NCBI RefSeq assembly: GCF_000721935.1
Contig: NZ_KL585388.1
Coordinates: forward strand, 101,212 to 118,256
Reading direction: 5' to 3'
DNA: 17,045 bases
Source: Streptomyces sp. NRRL WC-3549
Lineage (GTDB): Bacteria > Actinomycetota > Actinomycetes > Streptomycetales > Streptomycetaceae
The first letter of the stretch is position 1. Every line of letters begins with the position of its first letter. A program made the translations under genes and the position numbers. Positions 7,479 to 13,952 of the stretch are shown here, in pieces. Under the pieces are notes generated by a model that worked only from the letters and a program-made list of their open reading frames with translations, searched no databases and had not been told where the DNA came from.

Positions 7479-7500
7479 CGAACGGTCAATCGACTGTTCG
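7479..7500. promoter_or_regulatory. 22-bp operator-like dyad upstream of the lipoprotein gene
   Basis: CGAAC (7479-7483), GTC (7485-7487), AT (7489-7490), GAC (7492-7494) and GTTCG (7496-7500) are arranged symmetrically about one centre, with mismatches only at 7484/7495 and 7488/7491. Nine of eleven pairs match. It ends 23 bases before the lipoprotein ATG, where a repressor would block transcription. The outer arms resemble a LexA box, but the spacing is far too long for one. The binding protein is unknown. Confidence 0.6.
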
Positions 7501-7523
7501 TTCCAGGGGTGGGGTACACGGCG

Positions 7524-8174
7524 ATGCGGGCACGGAACACGGTCTCGGCGGTCCTCTGCTCGGCCGGTGCGCTGGTCCTCTCGGGCTGCGCCGGCTTCCT
7601 GGTCCCGCCGGGGGAGGGCGAACCGGCCCCGGCGCCGGGCCCCGCGCAGGCGTCGGTGACGCCCGGCATCGTCCGGGCCGAGACGCTGCCCGCCGTCCCG
7701 CCCGTCCGCCCGGGCGCGGCGTCCGCGCCCCCGAGCACCACCGCACCGGCCGGGGACTGCCCCGCCTCCGGGGCGCGGGTCGAGATGGGCCCGGTGGAGA
7801 CGGCGATGTTCCACCGGGCCGTTGTGCTCACCCTCACCAACTGCGGCACCGAGCCCTACCGGGTGAGCGGATACCCGGCCGTCCGCGCGCTCGACGAGGA
7901 CGGCAGGCGGATCCCCGTCCCGGTCAACCCCGGCGGATCGATGTTCGGCCAGGACCGGGGACCCCAGGCAGTGGAGCTGAAGCCCGGCGGCACCGTCCGC
8001 TCGATCCTCGCCTGGGTCTCCACCCAGGAAGGCGGCGACCTGATCGAGGGGGACGCCCTGGAGATCGCCGCCGCGCCCGACGCCGGCGCCCGGGTCTTTC
8101 CGCTGGAGGGCCACGACCTGCGCCTGATGGACGAGTTGAACACCACGGCCTGGCGGACCGACCTCCCCGGCTGA
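7524..8174 (+). CDS. DUF4232-type secreted lipoprotein
   Basis: This is a 216-residue lipoprotein. MRARNTVSAVLCSAGALVLSGC is a lipoprotein signal peptide with the lipobox LSGC (Cys22 is the lipidated residue). A Pro/Ala-rich spacer covers about residues 24-75. The folded domain (from CPASGARVEMGPVETAMFHRAVVLTLTNCGTEPYRVSGYPAV, about 76-210) is a beta-sandwich of the DUF4232 kind common in Streptomyces, with a likely disulphide between the Cys at its start and the Cys of TNCG. It should sit on the outer face of the membrane; its function is unknown. The start is ATG at 7524, with a G-rich ribosome site (GGGGTGGGG) upstream. An in-frame GTG at 7509 is possible but would precede the signal peptide awkwardly. 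Confidence 0.87.
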   Translation: MRARNTVSAVLCSAGALVLSGCAGFLVPPGEGEPAPAPGPAQASVTPGIVRAETLPAVPPVRPGAASAPPSTTAPAGDCPASGARVEMGPVETAMFHRAVVLTLTNCGTEPYRVSGYPAVRALDEDGRRIPVPVNPGGSMFGQDRGPQAVELKPGGTVRSILAWVSTQEGGDLIEGDALEIAAAPDAGARVFPLEGHDLRLMDELNTTAWRTDLPG

Positions 8175-8407
8175 CGTCTCACCGCCCGGCCGGCGGCGGT
8201 CCGCGCCGCTCGCGGGGACCCGGTGCCCGGCCGCCCGGGGCGCCTGCGTCCGCACCCCGACGGCGACGGCCCCGGCGTGGCCGCCGCAGGGCGGGGCCTG
8301 CCGGAGCGGGCGCGGGGCCGGCGGACGGCCCGGTACCGCCGCGAGGAGCACGGCCCGGGAGGCGGATCGCCCGGTGGGAGAGGAAGGCAGCCCCGTACGG
8401 CGCACCC
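8175..8407. other. Gene-free GC-rich stretch
   Basis: About 230 bases lie between the lipoprotein stop and the riboswitch promoter. I see no gene with credible composition or a ribosome-binding site on either strand. It contains G/C-rich self-complementary segments near 8188-8212 (GGCGGCG facing CGCGCCGC) that may end lipoprotein transcription, but no clean terminator can be named. Confidence 0.4.
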
Positions 8408-8436
8408 TTGGCCATGCTCGCGTCACGCGGTAACGT
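8408..8436 (+). promoter_or_regulatory. Promoter of the cobalamin riboswitch-cbtBA transcript
   Basis: TTGGCC (8408-8413), a 17-base spacer and TAACGT (8431-8436) fit the HrdB-type consensus (TTGACN, 16-18, TANNNT). The transcript would begin near 8443, only a few bases before the first arm of the riboswitch closing helix at 8448, so the leader is essentially all riboswitch. Confidence 0.65.
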
Positions 8437-8445
8437 CGTCCCGAT

Positions 8446-8550
8446 ATGACGACGGCGGGACGGAAGCCGGTGGGAATCCGGCACGGTCGCGCCACTGTGT
8501 GCGAGGCCCTTGGGGCGCCTCGTGAGTCAGACCCGTGGCCGTCGTCCCTG
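8446..8550 (+). ncRNA. Cobalamin riboswitch controlling cbtBA
   Basis: The conserved core is clear: GAAGCCGGTGGGAATCCGGC (8463-8482), then ACGGTCGCGCCACTGTG, matching the GGGAAnnnGGUGnAAnUCC...GCnACUGU core of the RF00174 family. The B12-box-like GAGTCAGACCC lies at 8524-8534. A closing helix pairs GACGACGGC (8448-8456) with GCCGTCGTC (8538-8546), nine perfect pairs, and a variable stem pairs CGAGGC (8502-8507) with GCCTCG (8517-8522). Adenosylcobalamin or a related corrinoid should repress the downstream cobalt transporter. A small stem, TGGGA/TCCCA (8564-8568 with 8576-8580), ends just before the cbtB ribosome-binding site and may be part of the expression platform. Confidence 0.93.
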
Positions 8551-8594
8551 TGCACCACCGATATGGGACGCGAACTCCCAGAGGAGGCCCCGCC

Positions 8595-8816
8595 ATGGCG
8601 CACCACGTCGCCCAGCCGACCGCCACCACCCCCGTCGTTCCCGCCACGCTGCCGCTGAAGGCGATAGCACCCTGGGCGGTCTTCTTCGGCATCCTGATGC
8701 TGATCCTGCTGTACTTCGTCGGCGCCGAACAGGGCGCCACCTCCGTGTTCAGCGGCACGGAAGTCCACGAATGGGTACACGACGCCCGCCACCTGCTCGG
8801 CTTCCCCTGCCACTGA
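8595..8816 (+). CDS. cbtB: Cobalt transporter subunit CbtB
   Basis: This is a 73-residue protein with one transmembrane helix (about 24-43, KAIAPWAVFFGILMLILLYFV) and the hallmark CbtB C-terminus rich in histidine (HEWVHDARHLLGFPCH, 58-73), thought to bind cobalt. CbtB works with CbtA in a predicted cobalt uptake system that accompanies cobalamin synthesis. The start is ATG at 8595, with GAGGAGG (8581-8587) upstream; an in-frame ATG at 8535 lies inside the riboswitch and is rejected. A gap of 20 bases separates it from cbtA. The riboswitch upstream independently supports the assignment. Confidence 0.95.
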   Translation: MAHHVAQPTATTPVVPATLPLKAIAPWAVFFGILMLILLYFVGAEQGATSVFSGTEVHEWVHDARHLLGFPCH

Positions 8817-8836
8817 CCCGAGGGACGCCGCACGCC

Positions 8837-9607
8837 ATGAACTCCGCAACGGTAAGAAACCTCCTCGTACGCGGCATGCTCGCCGGCCTGGCCGCCGGGG
8901 TGCTCGCCCTGGTCGTCGCCTACTTCCTCGGGGAACCGAACGTCGACAGCGCGATCGGCCTCGAAGAGGCCCAGGCGCACTCCCACGGGGGCGCCCACGA
9001 GCACGAGGTGGAAGTCGTCTCCCGCTCCCTGCAGTCCACGGCCGGACTCGCCACCGGCATCCTGGTCTACGGGATCGCCTTCGGCGGCATCGCCGCACTC
9101 GCCTTCTGCTTCGCGCTCGGCCGCGTCGGGCGCTTCGGCCCCCGGGCGACCGCCCTGCTGCTGTCGGGCTGCGCCCTGACGGCCGTGTACGTCGTGCCGT
9201 ACCTGAAGTACCCCGTCAACCCGCCGGCGGTCGGCGACCCCGACACCATCGGCAGGCGCACGACGCTGTACTTCCTGATGACGGTGCTCAGCGTGCTCCT
9301 GGCGATCGGTGCCGCCCTCCTCGGCAAGCGGCTCGCTCCCCGGCTGGGCGCCTGGCACGCGACCGTCGCCGCGGTGGCGGCCTTCGCCGTCGTGGTGGGG
9401 CTCGCCTACGCCTTCCTGCCGGCGGTCGACGAGGTCCCCGGCGACTTCCCGGCCACCCTGCTGTGGCGCTTCCGGCTCTCCGCGCTGGCCATCCAGACCG
9501 TGCTGTGGGCCGGGCTGGGCCTGTTCCTGGGCGAACTCGCCGAACGGCTGCTGAATCCGAAGCCCGCCAGGACCGGGCCCGGACGGGCGGTGCCGGCCGC
9601 GCACTGA
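8837..9607 (+). CDS. cbtA: Cobalt transporter subunit CbtA
   Basis: This is a 256-residue integral membrane protein with five to six predicted helices (about 11-31, 70-94, 103-125, 143-164, 176-194, 212-236). A histidine-rich stretch (HSHGGAHEHE, 48-57) lies between the first two helices and is a likely metal-collecting loop. The sequence RGMLAGLAAGVLA near the N-terminus and the context with cbtB and a cobalamin riboswitch identify CbtA. The start is ATG at 8837; the ribosome site is weak, so translational coupling to cbtB is likely. A strong hairpin follows 24 bases after the stop. Confidence 0.94.
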   Translation: MNSATVRNLLVRGMLAGLAAGVLALVVAYFLGEPNVDSAIGLEEAQAHSHGGAHEHEVEVVSRSLQSTAGLATGILVYGIAFGGIAALAFCFALGRVGRFGPRATALLLSGCALTAVYVVPYLKYPVNPPAVGDPDTIGRRTTLYFLMTVLSVLLAIGAALLGKRLAPRLGAWHATVAAVAAFAVVVGLAYAFLPAVDEVPGDFPATLLWRFRLSALAIQTVLWAGLGLFLGELAERLLNPKPARTGPGRAVPAAH

Positions 9608-9630
9608 CTCCTCCCGGCACGGGACGTCGC

Positions 9631-9675
9631 CACCCGAGGCCCTTCCGGAAACGTGTCCCGGAGGGCCTCGGGGTG
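9631..9675. terminator. Bidirectional hairpin terminator between cbtA and the histidine-phosphatase-fold gene
   Basis: CACCCGAGGCCCTTCCGG (9631-9648) pairs with CCGGAGGGCCTCGGGGTG (9658-9675) apart from two single-base bulges, with a 9-base loop. It sits between two convergent genes, 24 bases after the cbtA stop and 36 bases after the end of the facing gene. There is no U-tract, as is common in Streptomyces terminators. Confidence 0.85.
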
Positions 9676-9710
9676 TCCCTGGCGGCCGTCCCGCCTGCCC
9701 GCCGGGCCGG

Positions 9711-10319
9711 TCAGGCGGGCGTGCCCGCCCGGTCGCCGGGTGCGGTGCCCGGCGCCACCAGCGGACGCCCCAGCCGCAGGTTCCACCGTGCGGCCCGCCC
9801 GCTGAGCTCCGTCGCGGTCAGCGGCGGTACGTCGAGACGCCAGAAGGCCGCCGAGGGCAGGCCCAGCGCGTGCAGGACGGCCGCCCGCACGATCTCCGGC
9901 TCGACCACGGCGAGCGTGCGCCCGTCCGCCCGCGCCGCCCCGTCCAGCCACCGCCCGACCCGCGTGCACACGTCCCGCACCGCCTCCCCGCCGTGCGGTG
10001 CGGCGAGAGGGTCGGTGAGCCAGTGGGCCACCGCCTCGGGCTCCTCCGCCGTGACCTCGTCGAGGGTCCGGCCGTGCCACCGGCCCACGTCCAGCGGGGC
10101 CAGTTCCGGGGCCTCCTCGCCGCGCAGGCCCAGCGCCGCCGCCGTCTCGCGGCACCGCCCGCCCGGCGAGATGACGACGCGCGGCGCCCGGGGCAGTGAG
10201 CCGGCCGCGGCCCGGGCCCGGGCCGCCCCGTGCCCGTCGACCGGGCCGTCGGCGTCGAACCGGGCCTCCCGCAGCGCGGGACTCGTCGCGGCCGAGACGA
10301 GGACGACACGACTGGTCAT
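9711..10319 (-). CDS. Histidine-phosphatase-fold protein lacking catalytic histidines
   Basis: This 202-residue protein has the layout of the histidine phosphatase (phosphoglycerate-mutase-like, CobC-like) family: an opening strand VVLVSAATSPALREARF, SPGGRCRETAAALG (51-64) with the conserved Arg57, PLDVGRWHGRTLDEV (75-89), HGGEAVRDVCTRVGRWL (109-125), and the final strand VVEPEIVRAAV. The usual RHG motif is replaced by SAA (9-11), and the second catalytic histidine (VSHG in relatives) by Glu140. It therefore probably lacks phosphatase activity. It faces cbtBA, and relatives occur beside cobalamin genes, where CobC removes the alpha-ribazole phosphate. A binding, regulatory or altered catalytic role is possible. 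The start is ATG at 10319, with GGAGG ten bases upstream. Confidence 0.83.
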   Translation of the reverse strand: MTSRVVLVSAATSPALREARFDADGPVDGHGAARARAAAGSLPRAPRVVISPGGRCRETAAALGLRGEEAPELAPLDVGRWHGRTLDEVTAEEPEAVAHWLTDPLAAPHGGEAVRDVCTRVGRWLDGAARADGRTLAVVEPEIVRAAVLHALGLPSAAFWRLDVPPLTATELSGRAARWNLRLGRPLVAPGTAPGDRAGTPA

Positions 10320-10531
10320 GGGGTGCGCGCCTCCGGTGGCCGCGGTCCTGGAGCACGGCGCGCACCGGGCGGGGAGCGGCCCCTCGTCGCCCGGTGGCGT
10401 ACCCGCGAAAATAGCATTCAGGACATACCCCCGACGGCGCGGGGAGCACAGGCTCCCGGGCTCGGCAAGAACCGGGCCGCGGCGGGCCGCCCCGCTCCCA
10501 GCCTGAGTACCGCCCCGAGGAGAACCCCCTG

Positions 10532-12007
10532 ATGTCCGCAGAGCGCCCCTCCCTGCCGCCGGTGCGGCTGCACACCGAGGCCGAGTTGGCACGGGACGCA
10601 CTGGCCGCTCCACTGCTCGCCCGAGCCGTCCGTCTCGCCCGCTGGGCGGGCCCCACGACCCGGGTCGGCGCGGGTGGTGAGCTCGTGGAGGCCCAACTCC
10701 CGGCAGCCGCCGAGCACCTCGGCCTCGCCGACGACGAGGACGGCGCCGCGTACGCCAGTGAGGCATGGCGCCTCGCGGTCGACACCGGGCTGCTGGACGT
10801 CCGGGACCCGCAGGACACGGACGCCCCCGGCGAGGGCGCGGACGGCGACGCGGAGGGCACCGTCTCGGCCGGTGAGAACCTCGCCCTGCTGACCGGTGGC
10901 TCCCCGCAGGACGTCCTCGGGATCTGGCTCGACGGCCTGGACGCCGTGCACGCCGACGCCACCGCACCCGCCTTCGACGACTTCGCCGACCTCGTCAACG
11001 AGGACGGCAGCGTCGACTTCGACGCCCTGGACTGGGACCCGGAGGGCGAGGCGGACTTCCTCGACGGCGTACTCGGCAACCTGTACCTGCTGACCCTCGC
11101 GGAGGCCGGTCCGGGAGCGGGCCCCGTACCGCTTCCCGCCCTCGCGGCGTCCGTGGTCGTCCCCGAGGACATGGACGAGCCGACCGACGAGGTGCTGGAG
11201 CAGGTGTCGGACGCGATGATGCGGCTCGACGACCAGTTCCGCGTCCTCGAACCCATCGGGATCGTCGAGTACCGGCCGGTGGACGAGACGCTGCTGAGCG
11301 GCGACGGCGAGGAGCCCGACGCCGCCGCCGACGACGTCACCCGCTACGGCATGGTGCGGCTGACCCCCCTCGGCCTCTACGGCATCCGGGAGCGGATGCT
11401 GGAGGCCGGGGTCGACGCCCCCGCCGTCGGCGACCTCGCGGACAAGGGGGCCGACGCCCTCCTCGACGGCATCGCGTACTACCCCGAGGACGCGGCCCGT
11501 TCCGAGGTGGTGCTGTGGCTCGGGCACCGCGGCACGGAGGGGGCGGTACAGGCCGCTGCCGAACTGCTCGCCGCCGCACGCGGCAAGGACGGCGGCGCGC
11601 CGCTGCGCCGGCTGCACTGCCAGCAGGCGCTGGCCTCGGTGGGCCCCGAGGCGGAGCCCGCGGTACGCGCGGTGCTGGACGACCCCGAGCTCGGCGGGCT
11701 GGCCCGGGTCTGGCTCGCGGAGCGGGGCGCGGCCGACGTGCCCGCGCCGCCGGAGTCGATGATCTTCTGGCTCGCCGTCGACACCATCGCGGCCCAGCTG
11801 GACGCGGACGGGGACATCGACGAGCTCCAGGAACTGGTCGAAGGCCTCAGCGGCCGGCACAGCGGGTTCTTCGACGAGGTGTGGCGGGTGGACCACCCGG
11901 CGACGGCCGAGGTGCTGGAGGCGATGGGCCGCCTGCACCGTGACCGCAGGACGGCGAAGGACGCCCGCAAGGCGGCCTTCAAGGCCCGGTCGCAGAACCG
12001 CCGGTAG
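10532..12007 (+). CDS. Acidic protein of unknown function with winged-helix-like and HEAT-like regions
   Basis: This 491-residue protein is not recognised as a characterised family. Residues 20-90 are helical and end like a winged helix (LPAAAEHLGL, then EAWRLAVDTGLLDV). Residues 91-175 are very acidic with DxD runs. Residues 220-290 look like a second winged helix ending VRLTPLGLYGIRERM. Residues 323-400 resemble HEAT repeats (VVLWLGHRGTEGAVQAAAELL, then LHCQQALASVGPEAEPAVRAVLDD). The last 20 residues are strongly basic (DRRTAKDARKAAFKARSQNRR). There is no signal peptide or membrane helix, so it is cytoplasmic. The start is ATG at 10532, with GAGGAG nine bases upstream. The alternation of acidic and basic segments suggests a nucleic-acid or protein scaffold, which is inference only. 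Confidence 0.85.
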   Translation: MSAERPSLPPVRLHTEAELARDALAAPLLARAVRLARWAGPTTRVGAGGELVEAQLPAAAEHLGLADDEDGAAYASEAWRLAVDTGLLDVRDPQDTDAPGEGADGDAEGTVSAGENLALLTGGSPQDVLGIWLDGLDAVHADATAPAFDDFADLVNEDGSVDFDALDWDPEGEADFLDGVLGNLYLLTLAEAGPGAGPVPLPALAASVVVPEDMDEPTDEVLEQVSDAMMRLDDQFRVLEPIGIVEYRPVDETLLSGDGEEPDAAADDVTRYGMVRLTPLGLYGIRERMLEAGVDAPAVGDLADKGADALLDGIAYYPEDAARSEVVLWLGHRGTEGAVQAAAELLAAARGKDGGAPLRRLHCQQALASVGPEAEPAVRAVLDDPELGGLARVWLAERGAADVPAPPESMIFWLAVDTIAAQLDADGDIDELQELVEGLSGRHSGFFDEVWRVDHPATAEVLEAMGRLHRDRRTAKDARKAAFKARSQNRR

Positions 12008-12303
12008 GGGGCCCCGCCTCCGCCCCGGGGGCACCGGCGCGCGGACCGGGGCGGCGACGTCCTCGGTGCCGGTGGGCCCCCGGCCCCGCCGGAGGACGGG
12101 CCGGTCGCGGGCGGGCCGTGCCGGGGGACCGCCACACCTTCGAGGGACCCGGGGACGCGGCTCTGCGCGGGTGCCGCCCCGGAGGCGGGCGGGCGGAAAG
12201 CGGGGCCCGGCCCGGGGCCGGCTGGTGACGAATGCGGCACGACTGCCGTCCCCGGGGTGACGGGCATGGCGTCGGGCGTCCCCAGGGCGCATACTTCAGG
12301 GTA
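12008..12303. other. GC-rich intergenic stretch before the small Tudor-like gene
   Basis: These 296 bases contain no gene I can support. Several G/C runs can pair, for instance CACCGGC near 12030 with GCCGGTG near 12065, and may end transcription of the upstream gene. CATACT at 12290-12295 resembles a -10 element eight bases before the next start codon, suggesting a very short leader, but no -35 is convincing. Confidence 0.4.
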
Positions 12304-12534
12304 ATGAAACAGTCAGCCGGATCCCGGCGTCACCTGCCTTCCAGTCCCTTCAACCGCCCGGCCCAGGCGGCCCCACCGGTCGAGTGCTTCGATGTGGGCG
12401 ACCGGGTGTCGCACGATCAGTTCGGACTCGGGAGAGTCCTCGCTGTCGAGGGCGACAACGACGCAGTGCTCATCGACTTCTCCGGGCGCCAGGGGAGGAT
12501 CCTGAGCCCGTACTCCAAGCTGACCAAGCTCTGA
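12304..12534 (+). CDS. Small stand-alone Tudor/SH3-like protein
   Basis: This is a 76-residue protein. Residues 1-29 are polar and basic (MKQSAGSRRHLPSSPFNRPAQ), probably disordered. Residues 30-76 form a compact beta-barrel-like module: FDVGDRVSHDQFGLGRVLAVEGDNDAVLIDFSGRQGRILSPYSKLTKL. The pattern GDRVxHxxFGxGxVxxVEGxxxxxxxDFxxxxGxxxLxxxxxxLxKL matches the C-terminal Tudor domain of PcrA/UvrD helicases, which binds RNA polymerase, here without any helicase. The start is ATG at 12304; there is little ribosome-binding sequence, so a short or leaderless mRNA is likely. Function is unknown; binding to RNA polymerase is a hypothesis by analogy. Confidence 0.85.
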   Translation: MKQSAGSRRHLPSSPFNRPAQAAPPVECFDVGDRVSHDQFGLGRVLAVEGDNDAVLIDFSGRQGRILSPYSKLTKL

Positions 12535-12551
12535 GGCGCCGTTGCCGCCGA

Positions 12552-12691
12552 GGCCGTGTCCGCACGGCCCGGCAGCGCGCCCCCAGGGCGTGGCCCCCGG
12601 CACCTCGCGGACACGACCTCGTCCCCCGGAAGACCTTCCGGGGGACGAAGCCGTGCCCGGGGCCGGAGCGCCGTGTCCGCACGGCCCGGCA
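12552..12691. repeat. Two copies of a 22-bp hairpin-forming direct repeat flanking a terminator
   Basis: An identical 22-bp sequence occurs at 12553-12574 and 12670-12691 (117-base offset). Each copy holds its own stem, GCCGTG-TCCG-CACGGC, extended to seven pairs in the first copy by one G/C pair. Between them a near-perfect outer pair, GGCCCCCGGCAC (12592-12603) with GTGCCCGGGGCC (12653-12664), encloses the terminator hairpin. The block fills the gap between two convergent genes. Confidence 0.8.
12620..12647. terminator. Bidirectional hairpin terminator between the Tudor-like gene and terD
   Basis: CGTCCCCCGGAAG (12620-12632) and CTTCCGGGGGACG (12635-12647) are perfect 13-base arms separated by two bases, giving a stem of about 12 pairs with a GACC loop. 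It lies 85 bases after one stop and 72 bases after the other, serving both convergent genes. There is no U-tract. Confidence 0.87.
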
Positions 12692-12719
12692 CTCCCGCGC
12701 ACGCGCGCCGGGATACCGG

Positions 12720-13952
12720 CTACAGGGCCTTGGCGGCGGGCTTCACCATGCCGCGGACGGTCCGTGACTTCACGAACTCGCCCATCGCGGTCATCTCCCA
12801 CTCGCCGGAGAACTGCTTGATCAGCTTGGCCATCATCACGCCGGTCTGCGGCTCCGCGCCCGTGAGGTCGAAGCGGACCAGCTCCTCGCCGGTGGTCGCG
12901 TCGAGCAGCCGGCAGTACGCCTTGGCGACCTCGGTGAACTTCTGCCCGGTGAACGAGTTGACCGTGAAGACCAGGCCCGTCGCCTCGGCCGGGATCCGGC
13001 CCAGGTCGACGACGATGACCTCGTCGTCCCCCGCGCCCTCACCGGTGAGGTTGTCGCCGGAGTGCTTGATCGCGCCGTTCAGGATGGAGAGCTTGCCGAA
13101 GTAGCAGCTGTCCAGGTGCGTGCGGTCGGGGCCGTAGGCGATCACCGAGGCGTCGAGGTCGATGTCCTTGCCGCGGAACGCGGGCTCCCAGCCGAGCCCC
13201 ATCTTGACCTGCGACAGCAGCGGCCGACCGCCCTTGACCAGGGAGACGGTCTCGTTCTTCCGGAGGCTGACCCGGCCCTTGTCGAGGTTGACGCGTCCCG
13301 GGGCGGCGGGCGCGGCGGCCGGGGGAGCGGGCGGCGCGGGCGGCGCGGGCGGCGCGGGCGGGGCCGTCCGCGGGGCCGGCGGCGCGGCGGCCGGCGGTGC
13401 GGGCGGCGCCGGAGGCACCGGTGCCGGGGAGGCGGCCGGGGCCGGAGCGGGCTCCTCCACCGAGACGCCGAAGTCCGTGGCGATGCCCGCCAGCCCGTTC
13501 GCATAGCCCTGGCCGACCGCGCGGGCCTTCCAGGCGCCGTTGCGCAGGTAGACCTCGATGACCAGCAGTGCCGTCTCGCTGCCGAGCTGGGGCGGGGTGA
13601 ACGTGGCGAGGGCACTGCCGTCGTCCGCGTTGCGTACGGTGGCGGTGGGCTCGATGCCCTGGAAGGTCTGGCCGGCCGCGTCGGGGCTCGCGGTGACCAC
13701 GATCTTCTCGATACCGGCCGGGACCGCCGTGGTGTCCACCACGATCGCGTCCGGCGCGGAGCCGCCGCCGGAGCGGTAGGTCACGCCGGGGCCCGAGGGC
13801 TGGTTGTAGAAGATGAAGTCGTCGTCGGAGCGCACCTTGCCGTCGGCGGTGAGCAGCAGGCCCGAGACGTCGAGCCGCACCGGGGCGGCGACGTCCACCG
13901 CCACGCGGGCGGCGGAGAGAGGGATGTTCGAGCCGGGGGTCATTACGGTCAT
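12720..13952 (-). CDS. TerD family protein with two TerD domains
   Basis: This is a 410-residue cytoplasmic protein of the tellurium-resistance/stress family. The first TerD domain (about 1-167) has MTPGSNIPLS and DDDFIFYNQPSGPGV. A Pro/Ala linker (168-218) is built from [10 protein letters not shown] repeats, encoded by tandem GGCGGCGCG units near 13330-13360. The second domain (about 219-400) has RVSLRKNETVSLVK and the canonical calcium motif GDNLTGEGAGDDE (299-311). The first domain lacks that motif: the corresponding stretch reads SGGGSAPDAIVVD. The start is ATG at 13952 or the in-frame ATG at 13943; no ribosome site decides between them. Streptomyces TerD paralogues act in stress and development, and tellurite itself is rarely the real signal. 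It lies 297 bp downstream of udh on the same strand. Confidence 0.93.
   Translation of the reverse strand: MTVMTPGSNIPLSAARVAVDVAAPVRLDVSGLLLTADGKVRSDDDFIFYNQPSGPGVTYRSGGGSAPDAIVVDTTAVPAGIEKIVVTASPDAAGQTFQGIEPTATVRNADDGSALATFTPPQLGSETALLVIEVYLRNGAWKARAVGQGYANGLAGIATDFGVSVEEPAPAPAASPAPVPPAPPAPPAAAPPAPRTAPPAPPAPPAPPAPPAAAPAAPGRVNLDKGRVSLRKNETVSLVKGGRPLLSQVKMGLGWEPAFRGKDIDLDASVIAYGPDRTHLDSCYFGKLSILNGAIKHSGDNLTGEGAGDDEVIVVDLGRIPAEATGLVFTVNSFTGQKFTEVAKAYCRLLDATTGEELVRFDLTGAEPQTGVMMAKLIKQFSGEWEMTAMGEFVKSRTVRGMVKPAAKAL

Noticed and set aside
7479..7500. LexA (SOS) box upstream of the lipoprotein gene
   Set aside because: The arms CGAAC and GTTCG fit, but they are separated by 12 bases where a LexA box needs four.
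8434..8454. CGTCGT/ACGACG hairpin as an alternative fold competing with the riboswitch closing helix
   Set aside because: Its left arm overlaps the -10 element and lies upstream of the expected transcription start near 8443, so it would not be in the RNA.
8535..8594. Upstream ATG extension of cbtB
   Set aside because: It lies within the riboswitch RNA, has no ribosome site and would add 20 residues absent from the CbtB family pattern.
9406..12292. Long antisense open frames across the 491-residue protein and cbtA
   Set aside because: The sense frames have ribosome sites and domain structure. The antisense frames show biased, repetitive residues and no motifs.
13321..13370. CRISPR-like or mobile tandem repeat
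   Set aside because: The nine-base units are in-frame codons for the Pro/Ala linker of the TerD didomain protein.
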